Source: Hydrogenophaga sp.
GTDB taxonomy: Bacteria; Pseudomonadota; Gammaproteobacteria; Burkholderiales; Burkholderiaceae_C
DNA: 64,000 bases
Direction of reading: 5' to 3'
NCBI GenBank assembly: GCA_030653975.1
Contig: JAURYH010000057.1
Location: forward strand, 1-64,000
The translations under genes and the position numbers were made by a program. A model generated the notes under the pieces. It saw only the letters and a list, made by a program, of their open reading frames with translations. It did not search any database and was not told the DNA's origin. This document shows positions 34,814 to 43,750 of this stretch, in pieces (position 1 is the stretch's first letter; each line of letters starts with the position of its first letter).

Positions 34814-35314
34814 TCAGCGGTTCATAGAGAGCTTCGCGCCAGGACGGATGCCATGGGTCTCGCAGGCACCGGAGATCATCTCCAACGCCGACCGCGCTTT
34901 CCAACAGGTTGCCATGCGCCCCGGTGCCACACACCGGTTCACTTGCAGTACCACACCGTTGCCATCCAGAAAGGCCACGTCTATCGCGTACCTCATTCCC
35001 AACATGTGAATCGAGTTGCAAGGCCGGATCCAAAGGGCTTGGTCGGGCTTCAAACGGGGGCTGAACAGGAGCCCACGCAACCGCCGCCAGACGGAAGCGG
35101 CTTCTTTCACATAACAATCCTGCGCAACGGCATTGACCTGCAAGCGCAACGGGAACTCAGAATGATCCACGGTAGTCGGTTGTTTGAGTTGAAACGTGCT
35201 TACCGCTGCAGACACCCATCCACCAAGCAAGTCAGGGGACCGCAAACGATCTTGGCCGGAAGGGGTGGCGCTGCAGCATCGGACCGGGTTGTGAGCTGCC
35301 CCACCCATTTGCAC
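34814..35314 (-). CDS. DUF192-family protein at the edge of the IS insertion
   Basis: This 166-residue protein has the DUF192 core in the C-terminal half: [40 protein letters not shown] and [18 protein letters not shown]. The family often has a signal peptide, which is not obvious here. The start (GTG 35314 or ATG 35308) lies 3-9 nt from the end of the IS element at 35317, so the 5' end and promoter were probably lost or replaced. DUF192 genes often lie in Tad loci (recall), so this may be the separated tail of that locus. Confidence 0.75.
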   Translation of the reverse strand: MQMGGAAHNPVRCCSATPSGQDRLRSPDLLGGWVSAAVSTFQLKQPTTVDHSEFPLRLQVNAVAQDCYVKEAASVWRRLRGLLFSPRLKPDQALWIRPCNSIHMLGMRYAIDVAFLDGNGVVLQVNRCVAPGRMATCWKARSALEMISGACETHGIRPGAKLSMNR

Positions 35315-35316
35315 TA

Positions 35317-36139
35317 GGGCCTGTTAACACATCCTCAGTCCATCAGCGACGAGTGCGAAGCTGATGAAGCCCAGGAACATGAGGTCGAGTTTCTCGAACC
35401 GAGAGAAGATGCGGCGATAGCCTTTGAGCCGACGGAACAAGCGCTCAACCTCATTGCGACGCTTGTACATCTCGCGGTCATACTCCCAAGGTTCGATCCG
35501 CGTCTTCATGGGTGGCACCACCGGAATGAAACCCAGATCCAGTGCCAGTTGCCGTGTCTCGTTGCCTTCGTAGGCACGGTCCATCAACAAATGCACCGGT
35601 CTGCTGGTCGGCCCAAGGCTGCTGAGCAGGCGCCGGCCTTCGGGCGCGTCGTGCGCCTGCCCAGGCGAGAGCGAGAACGTCACGGCCGTTCGAGCATCCG
35701 CGGCAACCATATGAATCTTGGTGTTCCATCCGCCTCGAGACTTGCCGATGGCTTGTGGACCGTTTTTTTTAACGCCCCCGTGCCATCGGGATGGACCTTG
35801 ATGCTTGTGGAGTCCAGCGAGACCGCTTCGATCTTGATGCGCACGACCTGTGCTCGCTGTAACTCCTCGAACATGCGATCAAGGACGCCGGCTTTGGTCC
35901 AGCGGTTCATGCGCGTGTAAATCGTGTGCCAGTTGCCGAAGCGCTTGGGCAGTCCGCGCCACTTGCAGCCATGCTCGGCCACATAGAGGATCGCATTGAC
36001 CACTTGCAAATTACTCAGGCTGACGTTGCCACGCTGCCGGGGCAGGCAGTGCTCAATGGTGGCGAATTGTTCGGGCGTGATCTCCATGTCAGAGATTGTC
36101 CGGTGCAATCGCCATGATCGCTATTAGTGTTAACACGCC
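35317..36139 (-). mobile_element. IS5-family insertion sequence (823 bp)
   Basis: The 13-bp terminal repeats GGCCTGTTAACAC (35317) and GGCGTGTTAACAC (reverse complement at 36127-36139) differ by one base. CTAG flanks both ends (35313-35316, 36140-36143), a likely target duplication. One transposase is encoded in two frames on the minus strand. It sits directly between a small membrane-protein gene and the DUF192 gene. Confidence 0.92.
35324..36108 (-). CDS. IS5-family transposase in two overlapping frames
   Basis: The upstream frame (36108 to 35680) gives the N-terminal DNA-binding part, with GCKWRGLPKRFGNWHTIYTR and the first DDE Asp in SLDSTSIKVHP. The downstream frame (from about 35710 to 35324) gives LMDRAYEG (second Asp) and RNEVERLFRRLKGYRRI with the catalytic Glu. 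The two frames join at an A8 run (about 35763-35770, minus strand) just after TGALKK, so full-length transposase needs a programmed slip there. Both parts look intact, so the element may be active. Confidence 0.88.
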
Positions 36140-36457
36140 CTAGATGAAATAGACCAAGTTGAACAGCCCAACGCAAACCATCGACACTGCTAGAGCCATC
36201 AAGTGCTTGCGATCGTGCGTCGCCTTGCGATGGATCCATGCATGAAACGGCACTGCAAGGAGGAGGAGCACCGGTAGAGCATACAGAGCCATTACCAGGA
36301 ACAGGCCGGAAAATTCGTTTCTGCGATCCGCCTGAAACCACACCCAGCCGATGGCTAGATTGATGACCACCAGAATCAGTGCGTGCAGTAACAAGAACCG
36401 GATCAAAGAACCGAACGACCATTTCGATGACGAGTGCTCGGTCACTGGGGCATCCAC
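36140..36457 (-). CDS. Small membrane protein downstream of the PLA2-like gene
   Basis: This 105-residue protein has three hydrophobic segments (about 20-42, 52-70, 86-105). Its TAG stop is part of the CTAG duplicated at the IS border, so the C-terminus may have been truncated by the insertion. It overlaps the preceding gene by 16 nt and belongs to the putative toxin operon (PLA2-like, secreted protein, this one). A multi-pass membrane protein placed here is a candidate immunity protein. No family was recognised. Confidence 0.6.
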   Translation of the reverse strand: MDAPVTEHSSSKWSFGSLIRFLLLHALILVVINLAIGWVWFQADRRNEFSGLFLVMALYALPVLLLLAVPFHAWIHRKATHDRKHLMALAVSMVCVGLFNLVYFI

Positions 36458-37497
36458 AAAAACTCTGTCATGGCGCCGGAATCCAGATCCGTCCTGCGCC
36501 GGGATACGCCCCTGATGACCGGCTGATGATCGACCATCAGCACATGCCAGTTGCTGTCAACGGGTGGCAGCAGCCCGGAAGCGTCTGAAATACGCTGCCC
36601 GAGTCGACCATCGGCATCCACGTCTTGAACAAACAGTTGCCCTTGAACCCCACCGGCCACGATCCATCCAGCGCCTGTGGACAACAGCTTGAGAGTCCGG
36701 GTTCCCGGTCCAGCGACCTCCATCAAAGGTTGGGTCCACCGAGTGGCCCACGCGCGATCAAGCAACGTCAAAAACCACTGTCGGTCTTGACGGTAGGCGA
36801 CCAGTGACTCACCAGAGGCATCGATCGCGATCGAGGCGGCGCCTCTAGGCAGCGTACGACGACGGAGCACCTGAGCGCGGTCATTCAACTCCACCAACTC
36901 TCCACCACGGTTGCGATCATTGATCACCGCCTGCACAGTGTCTCCCGAAACTCGCACCAACTGGCTCACCTCACCCTCGCCCGTTCCTGCTTGCCATTGG
37001 CCAACGATCTCACCAGTCGCAGCATCCAGAACCGACACGGATGGCATCCCTGCCCTTGAGACACCTGCAATGAGATGGCGCCCCTTCCTGGAAACCACGT
37101 ACTTGACCAAAGCCATGCCGCCGATCGGCAACGTCTTGCCCTTCCCGCCGGGCAGCGGCTGCATGCGCCATTGTCCTTTGTCATCGGCAACAGCCAGCAA
37201 CAACGGCGCACTCGCAAAGTGGTGCTCTTGGGCCATCAGCGTTACGTTTTCGAACCCAGAACGAATCATATGAGCCGCCGGCGAGTCCAGTTCGAGGAAC
37301 GGCATGGAGCGCATGCTCGTCGTGTCAGGGGCCAGATCCAGACGGATCACCTCAGGCGAGACACCGTCGGTTCGTACCAGAGACAACTGCCGGTCACCCT
37401 GAACACTCAGAGACCCACGCTCATTGAGGTTTGAGAGGGCGAACACCGGAACGGCATACCAGCAGCAAGGCGCCAGAAGAAACCCTCGTCGCTTCAT
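36442..37497 (-). CDS. Secreted protein, beta-propeller-like, downstream of PLA2-like gene
   Basis: This 351-residue protein has an N-terminal signal (RRGFLLAPCCWYAVPVFALS). The rest alternates strands such as GMALVKYVVSRKGRHLIAGVS and SVLDAATGEIVGQWQAG, consistent with a WD/NHL-type propeller, but no catalytic motif is visible. ATG 37497 was chosen over GTG 37503 because GAGG lies 7 nt upstream. It starts 12 nt after the PLA2-like gene stop, so it is co-transcribed and may bind or neutralise that protein, or help its export. Confidence 0.65.
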   Translation of the reverse strand: MKRRGFLLAPCCWYAVPVFALSNLNERGSLSVQGDRQLSLVRTDGVSPEVIRLDLAPDTTSMRSMPFLELDSPAAHMIRSGFENVTLMAQEHHFASAPLLLAVADDKGQWRMQPLPGGKGKTLPIGGMALVKYVVSRKGRHLIAGVSRAGMPSVSVLDAATGEIVGQWQAGTGEGEVSQLVRVSGDTVQAVINDRNRGGELVELNDRAQVLRRRTLPRGAASIAIDASGESLVAYRQDRQWFLTLLDRAWATRWTQPLMEVAGPGTRTLKLLSTGAGWIVAGGVQGQLFVQDVDADGRLGQRISDASGLLPPVDSNWHVLMVDHQPVIRGVSRRRTDLDSGAMTEFLWMPQ

Positions 37498-37509
37498 AGG
37501 CACCTCGTT

Positions 37510-38457
37510 TCAACAGCACTGGCAGTATTGCTGCCGCCGTGTATCGAATGCCGATCCTCCGCCAATGCGTAAGCCTGTGTGCATGCGATTTGCAGCTGAC
37601 TGGCACTTGTCCCGGGTATTTTCATCATCTTGAAAGCCCAAATTGTTGGTGAATGTCGTGACGTGTTCTACCGGAATGCTGTTGCATACCCTGAGCATGT
37701 CGGCAAGTATGTTGTCATCACAAGTCTGTCGACTGGCGTTGCTGCAAGTCTGGTAGCAGCGGTCATGTACGGCGCAAGCCTGATAGAAGCTTGAACCTGA
37801 TCCGTAGCCGCCTGGTCCCGCGCCAGTCGGGTTGTCTTTGTCCCAGTAAATGAACCACCCGGAACGGTACAGCACTTCTATGGCGGCCGGTGGTGTGCTA
37901 CATCCGTCGATGCAGTAGGGTCTCGCATTTCCATTTCCGGGTTGGACCTCGACTTCCTGGACCACCCAGTGATCCTCCGGATGATGCTTTTGACCGGCCT
38001 TGCACTGGGGCCACAAGGCGTCAGCATTACCTTCGCTCTGGCGCATTTTGGGACAAGACTTGACGTAGTTGTCCCAGTTGAAGTCATCGTTTGCGCGAGA
38101 GATCTGCTTGTCCTGGGTGGCCGGCTTCCCCGAAGTAGGGTCCTTGCCGCAACACTGCGTCTTGCGATCGATGTGATGGGCCTGTGAGGTCCCTCCGCAG
38201 TATTCGTCTGAGAAGTAGCAGTTGTTCTGCAATTCGAATTGACGGCGTCCCTGATCGCTCAGGATGCAGACGCCTGCACATGGCTTTCGTTCACCTCCGG
38301 TGTCCACTCCGATATCAAAGATGGATCCATCCCCCCCGACTTCAGGTCCACACGACAAGGTAATGCCACATTGAGCCTGCACCACCGTAGCCAAGAGGGC
38401 CGTCGACACCCATACAAGGCAGCATCCCCAAGCCCTTAACCATCGTCTGCCAAGCAC
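37510..38457 (-). CDS. Secreted Cys-rich phospholipase A2-like protein (toxin candidate)
   Basis: This 315-residue protein has a signal peptide to about residue 29 and over 20 Cys residues. The segment ACAVHDRCYQTC (H231, D232) with a later TCDDN resembles the catalytic C-x2-H-D-x-C-Y site of secreted phospholipase A2. Upstream, C60-x3-C64-x15-C80-x6-C87, with NNCYFSDEYC, matches the N-terminal motif of the HINT toxin at 44116-45603. Membrane lipid hydrolysis of a rival cell is a plausible role; activity is not shown. It is first of a likely three-gene operon. Confidence 0.72.
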   Translation of the reverse strand: MLGRRWLRAWGCCLVWVSTALLATVVQAQCGITLSCGPEVGGDGSIFDIGVDTGGERKPCAGVCILSDQGRRQFELQNNCYFSDEYCGGTSQAHHIDRKTQCCGKDPTSGKPATQDKQISRANDDFNWDNYVKSCPKMRQSEGNADALWPQCKAGQKHHPEDHWVVQEVEVQPGNGNARPYCIDGCSTPPAAIEVLYRSGWFIYWDKDNPTGAGPGGYGSGSSFYQACAVHDRCYQTCSNASRQTCDDNILADMLRVCNSIPVEHVTTFTNNLGFQDDENTRDKCQSAANRMHTGLRIGGGSAFDTRRQQYCQCC

Positions 38458-38535
38458 ATTCCCTCCTTTCGTTTACCAATCAGTTATAAGTAAAGATTAT
38501 TATGTATTGTAGTTCTTTCGACCTCTTAAAAACTC

Positions 38536-39960
38536 ATGACTGTCACTGTCTTACTGGGATCGACCGTATTTCTGTCTGCGTTCTTGCTGTTTCTGATACA
38601 ACCCATGGCCGCAAAAGCCATGCTTCCTACCTTCGGGGGGACCTCGGCGGTCTGGGTGACCAGCTTGGTGTTTTTTCAAACAGCGCTGCTGATTGGCTAT
38701 GCCTACGCTGATCGTGTGAACGAATGGCTTGACGCTCGCAATCGCGCAAGGCTGCACATGGCCGTGCTGTTGGCGTCCATCGTCTTCATCCCCCTGCAAA
38801 TCCTGGATCCAGCCTACGGGCAATCTCTGACCGTGTCACCGATCTCCGGTGTGCTGCTTCTGTTGGGCACTGCCTTGGGGCTGCCGTATCTGCTGCTTTC
38901 CTCCACGGGGCCACTCTTGCAGGCCGTTCATCACGTGCGCTTCCCGACGCGCAACGTCTATCGCCTGTACGCCATTTCCAACCTGGCCTCGTTGGTGGCG
39001 CTCGTGGCCTACCCGTTCACCATCGAACGTCTGTGGCCGGTGGAGACCCAGTTGCGTATTTGGAGCGGGGGCTACCTCCTTTTTGTTCTCCTGTGCAGCG
39101 CCACCCTGTGGCTGTATTCGCGTCAGATGTCTGCAAGCCCAATGCGTGCTCGTTCGCGCACGCTCGCCCCCGGCAATGCGCTGCACCGAACGACCATTGA
39201 CCAAACAAAAGACCAGCCTACATGGCTGGAGATGACCCGATGGCTGGGCTTGTCTGCCCTGGGCTCAGCCCTGCTGGTGGCCACCACCTCGCACATGACA
39301 CAGAACATCGCCAGCATTCCACTTTTCTGGGTGCTGCCTCTGGGTGTGTACCTGCTCTCATTTGTGATCACGTTTGACAGCGCCCGCTGGTATTCCCCCC
39401 GCTTGGCGGTAGTTCCTGTCCTGTTCGCACCTCAGTTGATGATCCTGACCGCGTTTGTCGATGCTGATCGATTGAGCCTCGTGTCGATGCTGGCAATCAA
39501 CACCCTGGGTTTGCTGGTGTGTTGCTGGTTCCTGCATGGTGAACTGAGTCGACGCAAACCCACCCCCAGATACCTGACGCGTTTCTATCTGATCCTCAGT
39601 GCTGGGGGCGCTCTCGGCGGGGCATTGGCAAGCATCGCGGCCCCCTGGTTGCTCAACGGCTTCTACGAATACCGGGCACTGCTCGTGCTGTTTGGGCTGA
39701 TCTCGGTGGTTTCGCTATGGCCCTATCTGACGCGCAACACGCTGTCCAAGGCCATTCTTGGCTTGCTCATCTTGAGTGCTGGCGGTGGAGCCTTTATGGC
39801 GGCCTGGAGCATCCATACAGATCAGAGTGGACAGGTCGCATCCATGCGGAATTTCTATGCGGTTACCACCGTCAAGGAGCGGACCGAATCTGAAGGCAAG
39901 GTCCAACGCGTGCTCTACAACGGCAACATTCGCCATGGGTCGCATGGTTCTGGCACCTGA
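38536..39960 (+). CDS. Polytopic membrane part of a fused spermidine synthase-like protein (frameshifted)
   Basis: This 474-residue frame has about eleven membrane segments, starting SAFLLFLIQPMAAKAMLPTFGGTSAVW, a hallmark of the transporter-fused spermidine synthase-like family. It ends after NIRHGSHGSGT in the frame, whereas homologous proteins continue into the SAM-binding domain, present here in the other frame at 39935-40648. The two parts overlap by 26 nt, so one base appears lost, or two gained, near 39940-39950. It is the only plus-strand gene pair within the accessory region and is not part of the toxin operons. Confidence 0.7.
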   Translation: MTVTVLLGSTVFLSAFLLFLIQPMAAKAMLPTFGGTSAVWVTSLVFFQTALLIGYAYADRVNEWLDARNRARLHMAVLLASIVFIPLQILDPAYGQSLTVSPISGVLLLLGTALGLPYLLLSSTGPLLQAVHHVRFPTRNVYRLYAISNLASLVALVAYPFTIERLWPVETQLRIWSGGYLLFVLLCSATLWLYSRQMSASPMRARSRTLAPGNALHRTTIDQTKDQPTWLEMTRWLGLSALGSALLVATTSHMTQNIASIPLFWVLPLGVYLLSFVITFDSARWYSPRLAVVPVLFAPQLMILTAFVDADRLSLVSMLAINTLGLLVCCWFLHGELSRRKPTPRYLTRFYLILSAGGALGGALASIAAPWLLNGFYEYRALLVLFGLISVVSLWPYLTRNTLSKAILGLLILSAGGGAFMAAWSIHTDQSGQVASMRNFYAVTTVKERTESEGKVQRVLYNGNIRHGSHGSGT

Positions 39961-40648
39961 AGTTCTCAAGACTCAACCCGGTGACTACTATGGAAAAACC
40001 AGTGGCGTGGGCCAGCTCATGGATGCTCGCGATGCCACGCCGAGCCGGGTGGGCGTGATCGGGTTGGGTGCTGGCGTCATGGCCGCCTATGCCCGGGAAG
40101 GTGACCACTTCACGTTTTTTGAGATCAACCCGCAGAGTGCCGAGGTCGCCCATGCACAGTTTTCGTACTTGGCAAACGCCAAGGGGCGGGTTGACCTCAC
40201 ACCGGGAGACGCGCGTATCGAGCTGCAAAAGCAACTTGCAGCTGGACAGGGCTCCTCATTTGACGCATTGGTGGTCGATGCATTTTCGGGGGACGCCATT
40301 CCGGTGCATTTGCTGACAAAGGAAGCCTTTACCCTGTACCTGTCACACCTCAGACCGGATGGTGTGCTGGCCATCCACATCTCAAACAAGTACCTCGACC
40401 TGCGCACTGTAGTATCTGCGTTGGCTGAATCGCTTGGCGCGCAAGCGCTGGCGTTCAGCAGCAAGGCCACAGAAGGTCACGAGTTCAGTTCAATCTGGGT
40501 GGTGCTGGTCAGAGACGGCAACGTGCACCGCGCGCGCGCCTGGTATTCCGAAGACCAGCTGCTACCGAAGCCACCCGGCGATTCGCATCGATACTTGTGG
40601 ACTGATCTGAACAACAACCTGTTCGACGTACTGCTTCTGGGTCGCTGA
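39935..40648 (+). CDS. Spermidine synthase-like methyltransferase-fold domain (C-terminal part of split gene)
   Basis: The frame gives VGVIGLGAGVMAAYA (SAM/dcSAM-binding loop), HFTFFEINPQSAEVAH and FDALVVDAFSGDAIPVHLLTKEAF, the core of the spermidine synthase fold. It continues the membrane protein encoded upstream if a frameshift at about 39945 is allowed. Alternatively the ATG at 39935 or 39944 starts a separate product. The split makes the intact protein doubtful. Confidence 0.65.
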   Translation: MGRMVLAPEVLKTQPGDYYGKTSGVGQLMDARDATPSRVGVIGLGAGVMAAYAREGDHFTFFEINPQSAEVAHAQFSYLANAKGRVDLTPGDARIELQKQLAAGQGSSFDALVVDAFSGDAIPVHLLTKEAFTLYLSHLRPDGVLAIHISNKYLDLRTVVSALAESLGAQALAFSSKATEGHEFSSIWVVLVRDGNVHRARAWYSEDQLLPKPPGDSHRYLWTDLNNNLFDVLLLGR

Positions 40649-40660
40649 GAGGCGGACAGT

Positions 40661-41254
40661 TCAGGCTGCTACGTCCCGCAGAAAGGTCTCGAGCTTGTGG
40701 GGAGATGGCAGGCCCATCCAGCGAACCGGTAACTGCGCGCTGCGCATGCGCCAGACCATCAAAGGCGACGCCTGTGCAATACCCTTCCATATCCGAAAAT
40801 TGAGATCCAGAGTCAGGCGCTCCGACAACAGGGGGCCCAATGGCGCCAACGAGCCCTCTTCCACACTCTCATCGAGTCCGCTCTCGAAATTCAGAGATAG
40901 CGCCTTGGCATTGCCACGAAGCAGGATGGTGACTGCGCGTTCGTAGGACGACGTTTTGAGATAAGCCACAGGCACCCAGATTGCCGGGTAGTTCGACATC
41001 TGCCCTCCCAAATCGGCCGGCAGCGGGGTGGACCACAACCGTGCGCAATACGGGCAATTCGGATCGAAGAACACGTAAAACGGTGGCGCCGCAGGGGAAC
41101 CCACCACGATTCCACGGGCGCGCAACGTGTCTTGCCAGAGTGCATCGTCCAACTTGACAGGCAAAGGCTCCCGGGCTCGGGCCCACCCGGACAAAGCAAG
41201 CGCACCCAACAACGCGGTACGCCTCGACACTGCGGAGTGAATTAGAGAAATCAT
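40661..41254 (-). CDS. Exported DsbC/DsbG-like thiol-disulfide protein
   Basis: This 197-residue protein has an N-terminal signal (RRTALLGALALSG) and a thioredoxin-fold active site FFDPNCPYCARLW (CPYC). It resembles DsbC/DsbG-type disulfide isomerases in the catalytic half. The two Cys-rich toxin candidates nearby would need such help in the periplasm. It lies between the PLA2-like operon and the other thioredoxin-like gene. Confidence 0.75.
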   Translation of the reverse strand: MISLIHSAVSRRTALLGALALSGWARAREPLPVKLDDALWQDTLRARGIVVGSPAAPPFYVFFDPNCPYCARLWSTPLPADLGGQMSNYPAIWVPVAYLKTSSYERAVTILLRGNAKALSLNFESGLDESVEEGSLAPLGPLLSERLTLDLNFRIWKGIAQASPLMVWRMRSAQLPVRWMGLPSPHKLETFLRDVAA

Positions 41255-41300
41255 AGAGCAGGAAGCACTGGCGCCTTCGAATCCGTCAATATGACGATGG

Positions 41301-41996
41301 TCAGTTCAGGTAGCTCACATTGTCCCAACTGCGGTGGATGACGTCCCTGAGGTTCTCCATCTTCCCCTTGAGTGTGTAGACGGTCATGACCACGGGAGGA
41401 TGGTCCGCTTGCAAGGCAAAAAAGATGCGCACATCTGCGGCCATGCCTTGCAGCTTGCCCACAAACTCTGCTTCGTAGCCGCTGAAAACGCCGTGTTGTT
41501 GCGGGCGAATTGCCATTGCCCGAGCTTGCCCTTGAGTCAAACCAAAGTTCTGCGATGCATGACGCAGCGCAGAATGCGCTACGTTCTTCAACTGCTCCTG
41601 GCTCACCTTGTGCTCCGGCCAACTGGCAAACGTCATGGCCGTAGGCGGGTGGTAGTTCTCTGGGCTCCTGACGGTAAAGACCGGGCGCCCGTTGTGCTGC
41701 ACGGTCTGAGCCTCCCAGGGTGGCTGGTTCTCAACCCACACCTCCAGCCCTATGTCCTTGAGCTTGTGAATTTGCATCTCACGCAGGGGCCGATCGGTGG
41801 GCAAGTTGCGCCCCATGCGCGGCGGTTTGACTTCGCCGCCTTTGTCTTGCGCCCAGATGGGCAGCCACTGCAGACCTACCGCTGCCGCTGCGCCTTGCAG
41901 CCAGCGCCGCCTGCGAGTATTGGCCAACCTATCGGTTTTCTGGCGGCCTTGCGAGTGGCCCAATCCTGAGGGTATTGAGTGGTGGTGGTCTTGCAT
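41301..41996 (-). CDS. Exported protein with Tat-like signal, unknown function
   Basis: This 231-residue protein has the twin-Arg-like TRRRRWLQGAAAAVG signal, with a possible cleavage after IWAQ. The mature part (about 60-231) has a MTFASWPEHKVSQEQLKN segment and ends IHRSWDNVSYLN, with no motif I recognise. It is co-oriented with its neighbours between the two thiol-disulfide genes. Confidence 0.6.
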   Translation of the reverse strand: MQDHHHSIPSGLGHSQGRQKTDRLANTRRRRWLQGAAAAVGLQWLPIWAQDKGGEVKPPRMGRNLPTDRPLREMQIHKLKDIGLEVWVENQPPWEAQTVQHNGRPVFTVRSPENYHPPTAMTFASWPEHKVSQEQLKNVAHSALRHASQNFGLTQGQARAMAIRPQQHGVFSGYEAEFVGKLQGMAADVRIFFALQADHPPVVMTVYTLKGKMENLRDVIHRSWDNVSYLN

Positions 41997-42050
41997 GGAT
42001 CACGCCTCCCCGGCGTTGTGGTTGTGAATATGTATTTCTTGTGGTGCGGC

Positions 42051-42239
42051 TCAGGCGCCACCCACGTGCACGGCCAAACCCACAAAGGTCAACACCAGCA
42101 CCACCAACCAGTTGTACCAGCGCACGCTGCCGCGCAGTGCCTTCTTCAGGTCAAAGCGGCTGACCAGCGTCCACACCAGCAGCACCAGCAAGTAGCTAAC
42201 AATCGCCCGGCCCAGCAGATTGCCCAACAAATAACTCAT
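42051..42239 (-). CDS. Small two-helix membrane protein
   Basis: This 62-residue protein starts at ATG 42239, with two hydrophobic stretches (about 10-22 and 42-60) separated by SRFDLKKALRGSVRWYN. Its ATG overlaps the preceding stop by 4 nt (ATGA), so translation is coupled. Function unknown; it may anchor the redox protein encoded upstream. Confidence 0.65.
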   Translation of the reverse strand: MSYLLGNLLGRAIVSYLLVLLVWTLVSRFDLKKALRGSVRWYNWLVVLVLTFVGLAVHVGGA

Positions 42240-43189
42240 TGCTTTGACTCCCTGTTCGGATTCAACCCACGAATCCAGGACCCGCGCGGTGGCTGCGGCG
42301 GCACTGGTCGCTCCGTCGCAGCTACAAACAGCTTCTGGCACTGCGCCAGACTCAAGCTGTCTTGCGGCGCGAGCCCGGTTTGTTCACGCAAACTCTGCTC
42401 GAACACGGCTTGTTGCCGGGCGATGGCCCGTACGCCGTCCGTGGTCTCCAGCCAACCGGCCTGAGACAGGTCATAGGCGGTTTCAAACACCTTCTTGTTC
42501 CATTCCTTGTGCTGCGGACGCAGCAAGGCCTCGGCCTGGTCGTGCAGCACCGTGCAGCGCTTGAGCAAGCCCTGCAGGTATTCCCGCCGCGCCTGCACGT
42601 CCACCCAGTCCGTGCGCATGGGCTTGGTGATTTTTTTGAGGTGTTCTTCAGCGCTCAACCTGGGCTGTCCCGGTTCTCCTGTGGGCAAGGACGAGGTTGG
42701 CCTGGGTGGCGAAGGCGGCGGTAACCAGCGCTGGCCTGCCTGCGCTGCCAGAATGCCTTGGGCCAGTTGATCGATGCTTGTCACGCGCCCGCCGACCTCG
42801 CCCACCGGCTGGCCCCGCACAAACGCGCCGCGGTGCGGAATGCCACCAACACCCAGGGCCTGCACTTCGGCTGGGAAACTGCGCCAGGGCTGCCACTGAA
42901 CAACGACGTACCGCCACTCGGAATTGCCCGTCTTGGAAGCGGTCAGCTGTTGCACCGCTTGTTCAAATCCCTTGTCCGCGCCCGCACAGAAACCGCATTT
43001 GCGATCGGCTGAGGTGAACAACACCATTACCTTCTCGTGGGCCTTCAGATAAGCCGGCAGGTCAGAGGCAGCGATTTCAGGTACTTGCGGCTGGGCTTGG
43101 ACAGGGGCGGTCAGAACGACCACAAGCGCGGCAATCCTCCCGACTACCCATCGAAGGAGAGCCCCTATTGCTTGTTGCCTCAAGTTCAT
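42236..43189 (-). CDS. Exported thioredoxin-like protein with CGFC site
   Basis: This 317-residue protein has a hydrophobic signal (residues 8-30, ending APVQAQ) and a thioredoxin-like active site VLFTSADRKCGFCAGAD (CGFC). It continues with GVGGIPHRGAFV, carrying a cis-Pro-like segment, and then a low-complexity Pro-rich linker and a helical C-terminal domain. This C-terminal part has no recognised match. ATG 43189 was chosen over an upstream ATG. It is upstream of the membrane, Tat and DsbC-like genes, probably one operon. Confidence 0.7.
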   Translation of the reverse strand: MNLRQQAIGALLRWVVGRIAALVVVLTAPVQAQPQVPEIAASDLPAYLKAHEKVMVLFTSADRKCGFCAGADKGFEQAVQQLTASKTGNSEWRYVVVQWQPWRSFPAEVQALGVGGIPHRGAFVRGQPVGEVGGRVTSIDQLAQGILAAQAGQRWLPPPSPPRPTSSLPTGEPGQPRLSAEEHLKKITKPMRTDWVDVQARREYLQGLLKRCTVLHDQAEALLRPQHKEWNKKVFETAYDLSQAGWLETTDGVRAIARQQAVFEQSLREQTGLAPQDSLSLAQCQKLFVAATERPVPPQPPRGSWIRGLNPNRESKQ

Positions 43190-43750
43190 TCGAAGCACTC
43201 GGCTGGAACTGGGCCGTAGCAAACCTTGGCGGTGGAAATTTTTGATTCTATCCATATCCATTTATTCCAATTTTGAATCAACCTCCCGACGGTCAGCTGT
43301 TCGCCGAACTCGAAATCCGAATGCAGCAGCAATTGAAGCCGATTTATTCCATTTTTACCACCAGAAACCTGAACAATAGAGCGCCGACAATCTGGGCATC
43401 CAATCCATTCGCAAATCATCAACACAACAATTTCGCCGCACCAAGAATCATCTTTTAATGAAAAAACGATCCATGAGGAATAGTCTTTTCAAGCCTTTCA
43501 TTTGCTAAAATTTTTCATTCAAAATTCATTATTTCACCATCAATCCGTGATCATTTTTCTGCGAATTTTTAATATATTTTTCGGGTTGATATAAATGAAC
43601 CTCTGAGATGTTCTTCCCCGTCTTTCCGCCGACCTTCTCCCATCGACCATTCTGAGCATCAAGTGATGCACAGATTATCTTTTTGAATCCGAATAAGAGG
43701 AACTTGAAAATGATGATTCGTCAGGGAAAATGAAAGGATAACAATGCCTA
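43190..43750. other. AT-rich intergenic stretch
   Basis: About 560 bp with clearly lower G+C than the surroundings. No supported gene was found, apart from short ORFs without Shine-Dalgarno sequence. It separates the thioredoxin-like gene from the immunity gene and carries runs of T and A that look like promoter and terminator material for the flanking minus-strand genes. The composition may mark a recent exchange of the toxin-immunity cassette. Confidence 0.6.

Noticed and set aside
43273..43458. 61-residue plus-strand ORF in the AT-rich stretch
   Set aside because: No Shine-Dalgarno sequence or recognised motif, and the surrounding stretch looks non-coding.
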